64,000 nt of DNA, taken from the NCBI GenBank assembly GCA_023382935.1, contig JAHDXL010000004.1, positions 62,001 through 126,000 on the forward strand. The letters run 5' to 3'. Source of the DNA: Phycisphaerales bacterium. GTDB taxonomy: Bacteria > Planctomycetota > Phycisphaerae > Phycisphaerales > UBA1924. Below the pieces are notes generated by a model. The model worked only from the letters and a program-made list of their open reading frames with translations, had not been told where the DNA came from and searched no databases. This document shows positions 1 to 8,196 of this stretch, piece by piece; position 1 is the first letter of the stretch; each line of letters opens with the position of its first letter. Made by a program: the position numbers and the translations under genes.

Positions 1-2
1 AG

Positions 3-887
3 GCTGGACGCCTCGTCGACGGAAAACCCCCCTACTACCGAGGGCCGGTCGGATACTTCAGCATCGAATCCGGCGCCGAACTCGAACAGATCGCCCGCAT
101 CGCCGGCGGCGTGCGCATCGCCTGCCGGGCCCTCATCCACGTCTGCCTCGACTGCTGCCAGCAGAGCCCCCTTGGCGTCTCACCCGCGGAAGCCATCGAC
201 CTCTTCGAACGCTTCGGCAATGAGCCCCGCGTGCGTCTGGCCGGGTTGCGCATCCATCTCGGCGCGCTCGGCTTCTCGCCCGACGCCATGCGCGCCGGCG
301 CCCAGCGCCTCTGCGAAATCGCCCAGGCGCTCCTCGACCGCGGCGTCAGCCTCGAAGCCCTCGACATCGGCGGCGGCTTCGGCTGCGATCTCTTCGATCC
401 GGCCGCGCCCTCGCCTGAAACCTACGCCCGCGCCGTCGAACCGGTGCTGTCGCCTTGGGTCGAACGCGGGCTGAAGATCATCGCCGAGCCCGGATGGTCC
501 ATCATCGGCGCGGGAAGTCTGCTGGTCACGCGGGTGCTGTCCAGCCGAGCCTGCGAGCACGGGCGCCTCGCGGCCGCCGAAGCCGTCCCCGGCGAACCCA
601 CCGCCGCGCTCGCCCCCGCCCGCCTGCTCACCCCCACTCCGCCGCGCCCCGGCGGCATCAGCACCGTCGCCGGCGTCGACCACTCCTCCCGCTGCGTTCA
701 GGTACCCATCACTTGCCAGCCCAGTGACCTGCTCGCCTTCCCCGGAGGCGGCGCCTATGCGCGGCGCGACAACCCCGCATGCGCCGAGATCCTGCTCGAA
801 CAATCGCGCGTCTTCGTCATCCGCCCGCGCACCACACCGCTCGAGGCCATCGAGCCTGAACTCGAATCGCACGAGGTTCTCCTGTGA
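3..887 (+). CDS. PLP-dependent decarboxylase (DAP/ornithine decarboxylase fold), 5' truncated
   Basis: This reading frame is open from the left edge of the window, so the N terminus and the catalytic PLP lysine lie outside. What remains matches fold-type III decarboxylases of the diaminopimelate/ornithine/carboxynorspermidine group: an FSIESGAELEQI segment, a GLRIHLG strand in the place of the family HxGS motif, the glycine-rich phosphate-binding LDIGGGFG, EPGWSIIGAGSLL (family EPGR/EPGW), and a C-terminal DLLAFPGGGAYA like the family (C/G)AY motif. The usual CESGD cysteine motif reads CQPSD here, so the Cys is displaced. The stop overlaps the GTG start of the next gene by 4 nt, implying translational coupling. 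The substrate cannot be told; an amino-acid decarboxylation feeding the ATP-grasp neighbour is an inference. Confidence 0.85.
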   Translation, partial: AGRLVDGKPPYYRGPVGYFSIESGAELEQIARIAGGVRIACRALIHVCLDCCQQSPLGVSPAEAIDLFERFGNEPRVRLAGLRIHLGALGFSPDAMRAGAQRLCEIAQALLDRGVSLEALDIGGGFGCDLFDPAAPSPETYARAVEPVLSPWVERGLKIIAEPGWSIIGAGSLLVTRVLSSRACEHGRLAAAEAVPGEPTAALAPARLLTPTPPRPGGISTVAGVDHSSRCVQVPITCQPSDLLAFPGGGAYARRDNPACAEILLEQSRVFVIRPRTTPLEAIEPELESHEVLL

Positions 888-3340
888 GCCATCGCCGCCG
901 GTGGACCCGACTGGTCCTGCCCGCCTACATCCTGCTTCTCCTTGCCTCGCACCTAGTCCAGCGGCTGGGCAGCCCGGCGGAGACACTCCCTTCCGCCCCG
1001 GCCGACGCCACCTTCATCGACATCCCGGTGCCGCACGCCACCGGACCAGATCCCGTTCGCACCATCCGCCTGGCCTTCATCGATCGCGGTCCGGTCTCCA
1101 GCCCGCTTCCGCCCATCATCCTCCTGCACGGCTCGCCCGGACAAGCCTCCGACTTCCTCTTCAGACGCCATCCCGAAACGCCGAGTTTCCTCGACCACCT
1201 CGGCACCCATCAGCGCCGCGTCCTGGCCGTCGACCTGCCCGGCTTCGGCCGCTCGCAGACCTGGATCCCCGATTACTCCTCGCGCGCCGCCGCCCGCGCG
1301 CTCGTCTCGCTGCTCGACGCGCTTGACCTCGATCGCGCCCACTTCGTCTGCTGGTCCAACTCCGGAGCCGTCGGAATCAACCTGGCCGACCTCGCACCCG
1401 ATCGCATGGCTTCGCTCACGCTTCTGGCCGCGATCGGCGCTCAACAGACCGAGGGCTCGGGCAGTTACTGGTTCGAACACGCCAAGTATCTCGTCGGCCT
1501 GCCTCTGGCGGTCGGGCTGCCCGAACTGCTACCCCACTTCGGACTGCTCGGCTCGACCGGGCAGCGCCATGCCTTCATCCGCAGTTTTCTCGACAACGAC
1601 CAGCGCCCGCTCTCGGGCATCATGGCCCACACCCGCGTGCCCACGCTCATCCTGCACGGACGCCACGACTTCCTCATCGCCGACTGGGCTGCCGAGTATC
1701 ACCACCACATCATGCCCAGCAGCCGCCTGGTCATGCTCGATGCCAGCCACTTCCTCCCGTTCTTCCAGCCGCAGGAATCGGCCAGTTTCATCCTCGCCCA
1801 CGCGCAGCGCCACGACACGCCCGGCGTCCAGCCGCTCACCGACTCTGAGAACCTCGCCCCGCGCGTCGAGCGCGCCGGACCGGCACGCTGGATCGACTAC
1901 CTCGGTTCACACCTGCGCCGCTGGGGGCCGATCACCCAGATCCTCCTCATCCTCCTCCTGGCGCGCTGGAAGCCCGAGTCGGCCACCCTGCTGGCCGCCC
2001 TGTTCGTCGCGCCCGGCAATCTCGACTTCGGCGTTGCCTTCGCGGGCCTCCTGCCCGGACGCCTCTGGCGCGGACCCGAACTGCCCGACCAACGCCGCAA
2101 CTTCCCTTGGATCGCAAGCCAGACCGCCTGGACGCTCGTCGCGCTCGCGCTGGCCTCCGTGGGCGCCGGGCTCACCGACCCGCTCGCACGACAGGCCGGC
2201 GGATGGTTGCTCATTCCCGTCTTCGTCTCCGGCGTGCTGCTTCTTCGCCTCGTGCGCCACCTGTGGACCTGGACGGGCCGGCGCCGCATCCAGGCTGCCA
2301 TCGCACGCGCGCTCCACCATGAATGGTGGCCGATGCTCGTCTTCTACACGCCCGTCTGGCTCTCCATCCCCATCATGCTGCTGCGCCGGCGCGGACGCCT
2401 GGTCTTCACGGCCACCAACCCCGGCATCGAAAACGGTGGCGGCTTTGTCGGAGAATCCAAGTCGGGCATCCTCTCCCGGTTCCCGTCCGACGAACCCACC
2501 GTGCTTCACGCGCGACTGATCGACGGCTCACAGCCCGGCGCCGCCCGGGCCGCCCTCGATCTCCTGGCCACCGATCCCGCCCTCGGCGGCTTCCCCGTCG
2601 TCCTCAAGCCCGACGCAGGCCAACGCGGCGTCGGCGTCACGCTGGCACGCAGCCCCGACGACGTTCGCGCCTACTTTGCACGTCAACCCGGGCCTGCCCT
2701 CCTCCAACGCTTCCACCCCGGGCCCTGCGAGTGCGGCGTCTTCTGGATGCGCAAACCCGCACACCTCGACCCACGCCCCGTCCACCAGCGCGACGGCTTC
2801 ATCTTCAGCGTCAACCGCAAACTCTTCCAGCATCTGGAAGGCGATGGAACAAGCACCATTCGAAGACTGATCTGGGCCCACCCGCGCTACCGCTGCCAGG
2901 CCCGGCTCTTCCTCGCACGCTTTGCAGACCAACTCGATGAGGTGCTGCCCGCCGGACAACGCCTCCTGCTCTCCTTCGCCGGCAATCACGCGCAAGGCAC
3001 CTGCTTCGTCGACGGGCCCGAACTCATCACCCCCGCCTTCGAAGCCGAAATCAACCGCATCGCACGCTCCTTCCGCGATGACGGCTTCGACTTCGGACGC
3101 TTCGACCTTCGCTACGAAAACGACGAACTGCTCGCCCAGGGACGCGGCTTTGCCATCCTTGAACTCAACGGACTGACCAGCGAGTCCACCAACATGTACG
3201 ACCCCAATCGCTCGCTGCGCTGGGCCTGGTCTATCCTGCTGGCTCAGTGGCGCCACGCCGACCGCATCGGGCTGGAACGCGCTGCCGCGGGCACGCGACC
3301 CCTCCGCCTGGTCGACTTCCTCCGCCTCGTGCTCGGCTGA
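884..3340 (+). CDS. Alpha/beta-hydrolase - membrane - ATP-grasp fusion protein
   Basis: This 818-residue protein has three visible parts. Residues about 8-25 form a membrane anchor. Residues 60-320 look like an alpha/beta hydrolase: ILLHGSPG oxyanion segment, DLPGFGRS, a nucleophile elbow reading CWSNSGAVG (Sm-x-Ser-x-Sm rather than plain GxSxG), LHGRHDFLIA with the acid and DASHFLPF with the His. Residues about 350-510 hold several hydrophobic segments. Residues about 570-800 are ATP-grasp-like: VVLKPDAGQRGVGV as the nucleotide loop and FAILELNGLTSESTNMYDP as the metal-binding end. The GTG start overlaps the upstream decarboxylase stop (GTGA). The domains are individually recognisable, but the joint function is unknown; ligation of a carboxylate to an amine made by the neighbour would fit. 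Confidence 0.8.
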   Translation: MSHRRRWTRLVLPAYILLLLASHLVQRLGSPAETLPSAPADATFIDIPVPHATGPDPVRTIRLAFIDRGPVSSPLPPIILLHGSPGQASDFLFRRHPETPSFLDHLGTHQRRVLAVDLPGFGRSQTWIPDYSSRAAARALVSLLDALDLDRAHFVCWSNSGAVGINLADLAPDRMASLTLLAAIGAQQTEGSGSYWFEHAKYLVGLPLAVGLPELLPHFGLLGSTGQRHAFIRSFLDNDQRPLSGIMAHTRVPTLILHGRHDFLIADWAAEYHHHIMPSSRLVMLDASHFLPFFQPQESASFILAHAQRHDTPGVQPLTDSENLAPRVERAGPARWIDYLGSHLRRWGPITQILLILLLARWKPESATLLAALFVAPGNLDFGVAFAGLLPGRLWRGPELPDQRRNFPWIASQTAWTLVALALASVGAGLTDPLARQAGGWLLIPVFVSGVLLLRLVRHLWTWTGRRRIQAAIARALHHEWWPMLVFYTPVWLSIPIMLLRRRGRLVFTATNPGIENGGGFVGESKSGILSRFPSDEPTVLHARLIDGSQPGAARAALDLLATDPALGGFPVVLKPDAGQRGVGVTLARSPDDVRAYFARQPGPALLQRFHPGPCECGVFWMRKPAHLDPRPVHQRDGFIFSVNRKLFQHLEGDGTSTIRRLIWAHPRYRCQARLFLARFADQLDEVLPAGQRLLLSFAGNHAQGTCFVDGPELITPAFEAEINRIARSFRDDGFDFGRFDLRYENDELLAQGRGFAILELNGLTSESTNMYDPNRSLRWAWSILLAQWRHADRIGLERAAAGTRPLRLVDFLRLVLG

Positions 3341-3360
3341 CCGAACCGCCCGGCCGCTCC

Positions 3361-4059
3361 TCACGGCTGCAACCGCGTCGCCTTCCACACGCCCCCACGC
3401 ATCCCCGTCGGCGTCGACTCCAGCGCCCGCTCCCAGCGCGCCCGGTCGTGCACCCGCCCGGCCCCGGACACCCAGCACTCCACCGCCGTCGTCCACAATC
3501 GGAACCCGCCCCAATACGGAGGCCGCGGCACTTCGACCCGGTCCCCCGCCAGCAGCAAGGCCGGAAGCGACAACCCCAGATCCCCGATCTTGGTCATCAC
3601 CTTCTCCAACAACGCCGCCCGCGACGCAATCGGCTTCGACTGCTCGCTCGCCCATGCCCCGACCCGACTCTCCCACGGACGAGTCGCAAAATAGGCATCG
3701 CTCTCCGACGTCGGCGACCTGACCACCACGCCCTCCATGCGCACCTGCCGCTCGGCGTGATCCCAATGGAAACACACCGAAGCGCGGGGGTTGGCCTCTA
3801 ACTCCGCCCCCTTCCGGCTGCGGTAGTTGGTGTAGAACACGATGTATCCGTTTTCGGTGTCGATCTCCTTGCACAACACCATCCGCACACTGGGAAACCC
3901 GTCCGGCGTGCAGGTCGCCAAGGCCATCGAGTGCGGGTTCGGCTGCTGCTTGCGGGCCCAAGCCTCGTCCAGCCAAGACTTGAAGATGGGAAACGGGTTG
4001 GTCGGAAGGTTGTCGGGAAGCGGGCTCTTGCCCTCAAAAACGTCGGCGATGCTGCGCAT
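3361..4059 (-). CDS. pdxH: Pyridoxamine/pyridoxine 5'-phosphate oxidase
   Basis: The 232-residue product has the length and layout of PdxH, the FMN enzyme that oxidises PNP/PMP to pyridoxal 5'-phosphate. Visible signatures are PNPHSMALATCTPDGFPSVRMVLCK near the N terminus (split-barrel FMN fold), FYTNYRSRKGAEL, the RPWESRVGAWASEQS block, and the C-terminal VEVPRPPYWGGFRL and final arginine-containing ATRLQP, all conserved in the family. The ATG at 4059 was chosen because the protein begins MRSIADV as family members do, while the open frame upstream runs into the divergent dnaB promoter. There is no Shine-Dalgarno site, but a TACCAT box lies 5 nt upstream. Functionally it supports PLP enzymes such as the decarboxylase and aminotransferase in this window. 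Confidence 0.95.
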   Translation of the reverse strand: MRSIADVFEGKSPLPDNLPTNPFPIFKSWLDEAWARKQQPNPHSMALATCTPDGFPSVRMVLCKEIDTENGYIVFYTNYRSRKGAELEANPRASVCFHWDHAERQVRMEGVVVRSPTSESDAYFATRPWESRVGAWASEQSKPIASRAALLEKVMTKIGDLGLSLPALLLAGDRVEVPRPPYWGGFRLWTTAVECWVSGAGRVHDRARWERALESTPTGMRGGVWKATRLQP

Positions 4060-4143
4060 GGCACATGGTAGGGCATGGGGAGTTTCTGACGATTGCAGAC
4101 ACCTGCTCCCTCGCCGCCAGCGGGCGGCAGATAATCGCCCCCT
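4060..4143. promoter_or_regulatory. Divergent pdxH/dnaB promoter region, probably leaderless both ways
   Basis: Only 84 nt separate the start codons. On the minus strand TACCAT (plus positions 4065-4070) lies 5 nt before the pdxH ATG. On the plus strand GATAAT (4130-4135) lies 8 nt before the dnaB GTG. Neither start has a Shine-Dalgarno sequence. A -10 box this close puts the transcription start at or next to the start codon. No good -35 hexamer is visible. Confidence 0.45.
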
Positions 4144-5832
4144 GTGACTGCCAACTTCGCCCGACGCCCCGAACGTACGAACACGCTTTCCGAGCAGAGC
4201 CTCGGCAAGTTGTTCGATCGCCTGCCCCCGCACTCGGTCGAGGCCGAGATGTCACTGCTCGGCTCGATGCTGCTCGACCCGCAGGTGATTCCCGACGTCC
4301 TTCCGATCGTCAGCCGGGGCGAGCAGTTCTACAAGGAATCGCACGCGGCCATCTTCGCCGCCGTGATCGAAATCTACGACCGCTACCACTCGGGCGATCT
4401 GGTGCAGATCGTTGAACACCTGCGCGGGCGCGAACAACTGGAACTGGTCGGCGGCCCGGAATACCTGGTGGACCTGGCCGAGTCGGTGCCCAGCGCCGTG
4501 AACGCCCCGCACTATGCGCGCATCGTGGCCGACCGGGCGCGCCTGCGCCGTCTGATCGAGGCCGCGGGCACCATCCTCTACGACGCCTACCACGCCGGAC
4601 AGGACGCCGAGGGCGCCAAGGAGGTCATCGACCAGGCCGAGATGGCGATCTTCGAGATCGCGCAGGAGGAGCAGATCGGCGAGCCTGAACGCCTGAAGGA
4701 ACTGCTCCAGCAGCAGATCGAACTGATCGAGCAGGCCGAGGGTCGGGGCATCAGCGGCCTGGCCACCGGTTTCGACGATCTCGACAAACTGCTCAGTGGT
4801 TTGCAGCCCGGCGAAATGGTCATCATCGCCGCACGCCCGTCGATGGGGAAGACGGCCCTCATGCTCAACCTGGCCGAGCAGGTCTCCTTCGGCGGGCGCA
4901 CCCCGTGGTCGCCGGGCAGGGGCGGAAAACCCGTACCCGTGGGCATCTTCAGCCTCGAAATGGCGCGAGGCTCGCTCGCCCAGCGCCTGCTCAGCGCCCG
5001 CTCGGGCATCGACACTCACAAACTCCGCACCGGCAATCTGTCGATGGACGAGTGGCAGAAACTGAGCGACGGGGCGGCCGAACTCTACGAAGCGCCCATC
5101 TACATCGACGACACGCCCGGCATGACCGTACTCAACCTGCGCGCCCGGGCCCGGCGCATGGTCGCCAAGCACGGGGTGCGCTGCATCTTCGTCGACTATC
5201 TCCAGTTGCTCACCGCCCCCACCGCCGCCCGCGAAAGCCGGCAGATCGAGGTCTCGACCATCAGCCGTCAGATCAAGGCGCTGGCCCGCGAACTGTCGAT
5301 CCCCGTGGTGACGCTGGCCCAGTTGAACCGCGGCGCCGAGCAGCGCGAACGCAATCGTCCGCGCATGAGTGACCTGCGCGAGTCGGGCTCCATCGAGCAG
5401 GATGCCGACGTGGTGATGCTCGTCCACCGCGAGGCCTACTACCACAAGGACGATGAAGAGTGGATGAACGACCCGGACAACGAGGACAAGATCAACCTCA
5501 CCGAACTCATCATCGCCAAGCAGCGCAACGGACCCACCGGCGTCGTCAAACTCACCTGGGATGAAGCCACCACGCGCTTCAAGAACTACGACTGGCGACA
5601 CTCCAGTTCCTACGACGCCGGCTACACGGGCGGCGGCAAGCCCGCCACCTCGTACCCGGGCGGGTACGCCGGGGGCGACGCCGGGCACACGACCTACGCC
5701 TCCCCCAGCCATGCTGCCGAACCAAAGCCGCCGCGCCAGGGCTTCGCCCCCGGACAGCAGTCCGGCCCAGTGTCCGATTTCCGCGACGGCGGAGGCCCGG
5801 ACGACGCCTACGACGACGAGCCGCCGTTCTAG
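4144..5832 (+). CDS. dnaB: Replicative DNA helicase DnaB
   Basis: The 562-residue protein is the hexameric 5'-3' replication-fork helicase. It starts with the family N-terminal domain (LPPHSVEAEMSLLGSMLLDP), followed by the linker and the RecA-like domain with TGFDDLDKLLSGLQPGEM, the Walker A loop ARPSMGKTALMLN, LRTGNLSMDEW, Walker B IFVDYLQLL, and the arginine-finger region LRESGSIEQDADVVMLVHR. It is longer than typical DnaB (about 450-470) because residues 480-562 form a Gly/Tyr/Pro-rich disordered tail that ends in YDDEPPF, resembling the acidic C-terminal tip of SSB proteins. The GTG start is preceded by a GATAAT box and no ribosome-binding site. Stop is TAG, showing that TAG is a genuine stop in this organism. 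Confidence 0.96.
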   Translation: MTANFARRPERTNTLSEQSLGKLFDRLPPHSVEAEMSLLGSMLLDPQVIPDVLPIVSRGEQFYKESHAAIFAAVIEIYDRYHSGDLVQIVEHLRGREQLELVGGPEYLVDLAESVPSAVNAPHYARIVADRARLRRLIEAAGTILYDAYHAGQDAEGAKEVIDQAEMAIFEIAQEEQIGEPERLKELLQQQIELIEQAEGRGISGLATGFDDLDKLLSGLQPGEMVIIAARPSMGKTALMLNLAEQVSFGGRTPWSPGRGGKPVPVGIFSLEMARGSLAQRLLSARSGIDTHKLRTGNLSMDEWQKLSDGAAELYEAPIYIDDTPGMTVLNLRARARRMVAKHGVRCIFVDYLQLLTAPTAARESRQIEVSTISRQIKALARELSIPVVTLAQLNRGAEQRERNRPRMSDLRESGSIEQDADVVMLVHREAYYHKDDEEWMNDPDNEDKINLTELIIAKQRNGPTGVVKLTWDEATTRFKNYDWRHSSSYDAGYTGGGKPATSYPGGYAGGDAGHTTYASPSHAAEPKPPRQGFAPGQQSGPVSDFRDGGGPDDAYDDEPPF

Positions 5833-5869
5833 ACCACACACCTTCGCGCGTTGCGCCCATCATCACGTA

Positions 5870-5947
5870 TCAACGAGCCCCGACCGTCAGGGAGGGGCGC
5901 AACTGCAACCTCCGCGCGACCCCTCCCTCACGGTCGGGACTCGTTGA
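5870..5947. repeat. Long palindromic element, copy 1 (REP-like)
   Basis: Two arms of about 29 nt, starting TCAACGAGCCCCGACCGT at 5870 and ending with the near-perfect inverse complement at 5947, flank a loop of about 20 nt. Only a few mismatches break the stem. It lies between dnaB and the ion-channel gene, both on the plus strand. A degenerate relative with the same CGAGCCCCGA start is found at 49152-49219. It may act as a terminator or be a dispersed non-autonomous repeat. The inverted repeat is directly visible; the role is inference. Confidence 0.75.
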
Positions 5948-6037
5948 ACCAGATGAACCCGGGCTCGCCTGCGCCAAACCAGCATGCGACTTGTCCTCCC
6001 GCCCTTCCTTGGGTAGTTTGCTCTCCGAGGAACGTGC

Positions 6038-7147
6038 GTGCGCGACACACTGCGGATCGAACTGCTGGAGACCACCTGCGACCGCCGCTCGGCCTGGCGC
6101 TGGCGCCTGTGGCGCGAGTGGTGCTTCATCCGCACCGTCTTTCACGTCCTTCGCTACCGCCTGCTCGTACTCTTCAGCCTGCTGATCGGTGGCGGGCTGC
6201 TGTTCCAGCACCTAGGCGACGATCGGTCACTCAGCCTGGTCGAGGCTTCGTATTACACCTGGGCCTTGGTCTTCGGCGAGGCGCCGCAGGCCTTCCCCGA
6301 CCATCCGCTGCTCGAACTGATGTTCTTCGTCGTCCCGGTCATCGGGCTGACCATCGTGCTCGAGGGGCTCATCGAACTGGCGCTGCTCGTGCGCGATCGT
6401 CGCCGCAGCGAGCGCGAATGGTGCAAAGCCATGTGCAAGGCCATGAAAGACCACGTCATCCTCGTCGGGCTCGGACGCCTGGGCTATCGCACCTTCACGC
6501 TCCTGCGCAAACTCGGCGTGCCCGTGGTGGTGATCGAGAACAGCCCGACCAATCAATTCCTCGAAGACGTGCGCCGCGACGGCTCGCCGCTGCTCATTGG
6601 CGATGGGCGCCGCGAGGCGCTGCTCATCGACGCCAACGTCGCCGAGGCGCGCAGCATCGTGCTGGCCACCACCAACGATCTGGCCAACCTCGAAATCGCG
6701 CTGGACGCCCGCAAACTCTCGCCCGACATCCGCGTGGTGCTGCGCATGTTCGACCAGAACATGGCCGACAAAATCGCCGGCGGCTTCAACATCCACCTGG
6801 CGATCAGCCAGTCGGCGATCAGCGCGCCGGCCTTCGCCCTCGCGGCCCTGGAGCCCGAACTCATCAACTCCGTCGTCGTCGAAAACAAACTCATCGTGAT
6901 GAAACGCTGGACGGTGCAGCACGACGGCCCGCTGGCCGGCCTGAGCGTGAGTGAACTGATGGACCGCTACGAACTGGCCGTTGTCGAGCATCGCCCGCAG
7001 TCCGGCCCGACGCGCCTGTTTCCACCCACCGCCACGCGCCTGGCGCCGGGCGACCAGGTCATCGTGCAGGGCGCCTTCGAGGCGCTGGCCAAACTGCGCA
7101 TGGCCCCGACGCCCGCTCCGCAGGACGCCCGCACACCTCGTTCCTGA
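6038..7147 (+). CDS. TrkA/RCK-domain ion-channel-like membrane protein
   Basis: The 369-residue protein has two hydrophobic segments (about residues 38-60 and 90-115) with an intervening loop, then an RCK N-terminal Rossmann domain beginning HVILVGLGRLGYRTFTLL with VVVIENSP and LLIGDGRREALL, and an RCK C-terminal ligand-binding domain (residues 285-355). This is the layout of MthK/Kch-like potassium channels. The pore loop reads YYTWALVFGEAPQ, however, without the TxGYGD potassium filter, so selectivity for K+ is doubtful. The GTG at 6038 was chosen because a GAGG lies 7 nt upstream. It stands alone between a palindromic repeat and a terminator. Cation transport or NAD-linked gating are family knowledge, not shown here. 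Confidence 0.8.
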   Translation: MRDTLRIELLETTCDRRSAWRWRLWREWCFIRTVFHVLRYRLLVLFSLLIGGGLLFQHLGDDRSLSLVEASYYTWALVFGEAPQAFPDHPLLELMFFVVPVIGLTIVLEGLIELALLVRDRRRSEREWCKAMCKAMKDHVILVGLGRLGYRTFTLLRKLGVPVVVIENSPTNQFLEDVRRDGSPLLIGDGRREALLIDANVAEARSIVLATTNDLANLEIALDARKLSPDIRVVLRMFDQNMADKIAGGFNIHLAISQSAISAPAFALAALEPELINSVVVENKLIVMKRWTVQHDGPLAGLSVSELMDRYELAVVEHRPQSGPTRLFPPTATRLAPGDQVIVQGAFEALAKLRMAPTPAPQDARTPRS

Positions 7148-7148
7148 C

Positions 7149-7181
7149 AAAACGAAACCGGGCGACCCCTGGGCCGCCCGG
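7149..7181 (-). terminator. Rho-independent terminator of the minus-strand low-complexity gene
   Basis: CCGGGCG (7158-7164) pairs with CGCCCGG (7175-7181). Read on the minus strand, the hairpin is followed by TTTCGTTTT, a fair U-tract. It could also help end plus-strand transcripts of the channel gene, which stops at 7147. Confidence 0.6.
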
Positions 7182-7212
7182 CACGTATCACGCGCTCACC
7201 GCGTTCGCACGC

Positions 7213-7920
7213 TCAGGCCGCCTGCGTCACCGGCGTGCCGTTCACGATGCCTTGCGGACCGACGTAGACGAAGGGGTTGAAGCCGCCGAAGGGAAAGGGA
7301 TAGACGACGCGGTTGCCCGTCGTCGTCTGCTCGCTGACGGTGCTCGGAGTCACGTTGTTGCCCGTGGTGGTGTTCACCGGCGTCGTGCCGACGAACGGCA
7401 CCGTGCCGTTCCAGAAGTTCGGGATGGTGTACCCGAACGGAACGCTGAACGGGGTGTACCCGTAGTTGAACGGGACGATGCTGCCGAAGGGCACGTTCCA
7501 GTTGTACGGGGTGCTGTTGAAGATGTTCGAGTACCCGCCGGACGTGTTGCTGTTGTACCAGTTCCACGGGGTGATCGTGTTCGAGTAGTAGTTCCACGGA
7601 GTCACCGTGTTCCAGTTCCACGGCGTGAAGACGTTGGAACCCGTGAATCCGCTGAACGGAGTGGTGTTCCACGAGTTGAAGTTGTTGAACCAGTTGAAGG
7701 GGGTCGTGTACGGGGTCGAGTGGAACCCGTTGAAGTTCTGGAACGGGACGTAGTTCGACCCGTTGCTGAACGGGGTGCTCCAGTTCTGGAAGCCGGTGCC
7801 GCAGGTGTTGCCGGTGTAACCGAAGGGGACATTGCCGCCCCAGGTGTTCCAGTTGCTTCCGAAGGGGAAGGTACCGAAGCCATTGAACGTCGAGCCGAAC
7901 GGGAAGGTGTTGATTGTCAT
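7213..7920 (-). CDS. Phe/Pro/Asn/Gly/Thr-rich low-complexity repeat protein
   Basis: I do not recognise this 235-residue protein. From the ATG at 7920 (GGAG about 10 nt upstream) it begins MTINTFPFGS and consists almost wholly of short irregular repeats around an aromatic-proline core: TFPFGS, VPFGYT, TPFNW, TPWNWYNSN and VPFGSI. Thr, Asn, Gly, Phe, Trp and Tyr dominate; charged residues are nearly absent and there is no signal peptide or membrane helix. The composition is very unlike the neighbouring proteins, and the repeats are irregular at DNA level, arguing against recent duplication. A terminator follows the gene. It could be a structural, coat-like or condensate-forming protein. Function is unknown. 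Confidence 0.75.
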   Translation of the reverse strand: MTINTFPFGSTFNGFGTFPFGSNWNTWGGNVPFGYTGNTCGTGFQNWSTPFSNGSNYVPFQNFNGFHSTPYTTPFNWFNNFNSWNTTPFSGFTGSNVFTPWNWNTVTPWNYYSNTITPWNWYNSNTSGGYSNIFNSTPYNWNVPFGSIVPFNYGYTPFSVPFGYTIPNFWNGTVPFVGTTPVNTTTGNNVTPSTVSEQTTTGNRVVYPFPFGGFNPFVYVGPQGIVNGTPVTQAA

Positions 7921-8068
7921 GCTGTCATCTCCGCTTTGTCCATATGGGTGCACGCCGGGCACGCGCCCGCCGCCTGCTCGAATCCAGGAGTCTGGGAATT
8001 CGATCTCCCCTCCTGATCGAGCCGCCCACACCTTGGGCCCTTCACATCGACCGGACCGAGGCGCGAGA

Positions 8069-8092
8069 TTGGAGAAACCGCCTCATCTCCAA
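8069..8092. other. Small hairpin in the 7921-8196 intergenic region
   Basis: TTGGAGA (8069-8075) and TCTCCAA (8086-8092) form a perfect 7-bp inverted repeat with a 10-nt loop between two divergent genes. There is no T-tract, so it is not a convincing terminator. A TAGACT box at 8142-8147 could be the -10 of the downstream gene, but no -35 is spaced properly. Nothing else is seen in this gap. Confidence 0.3.
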
Positions 8093-8196
8093 AGTCCCAC
8101 ATCGCCCCATGCTTGAGCCGTGCAGAACTTGCGCACCCGGTTAGACTCTGTCGACAAGAGGCCCACTCGTTTCGGGCTTGCCCGCCGGAGGCTCGC

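Noticed and set aside
4252-5841. 529-codon minus-strand frame opposite dnaB
   Set aside because: It is fully antisense to dnaB, with Val/Asp/His-rich translation typical of a shadow frame.
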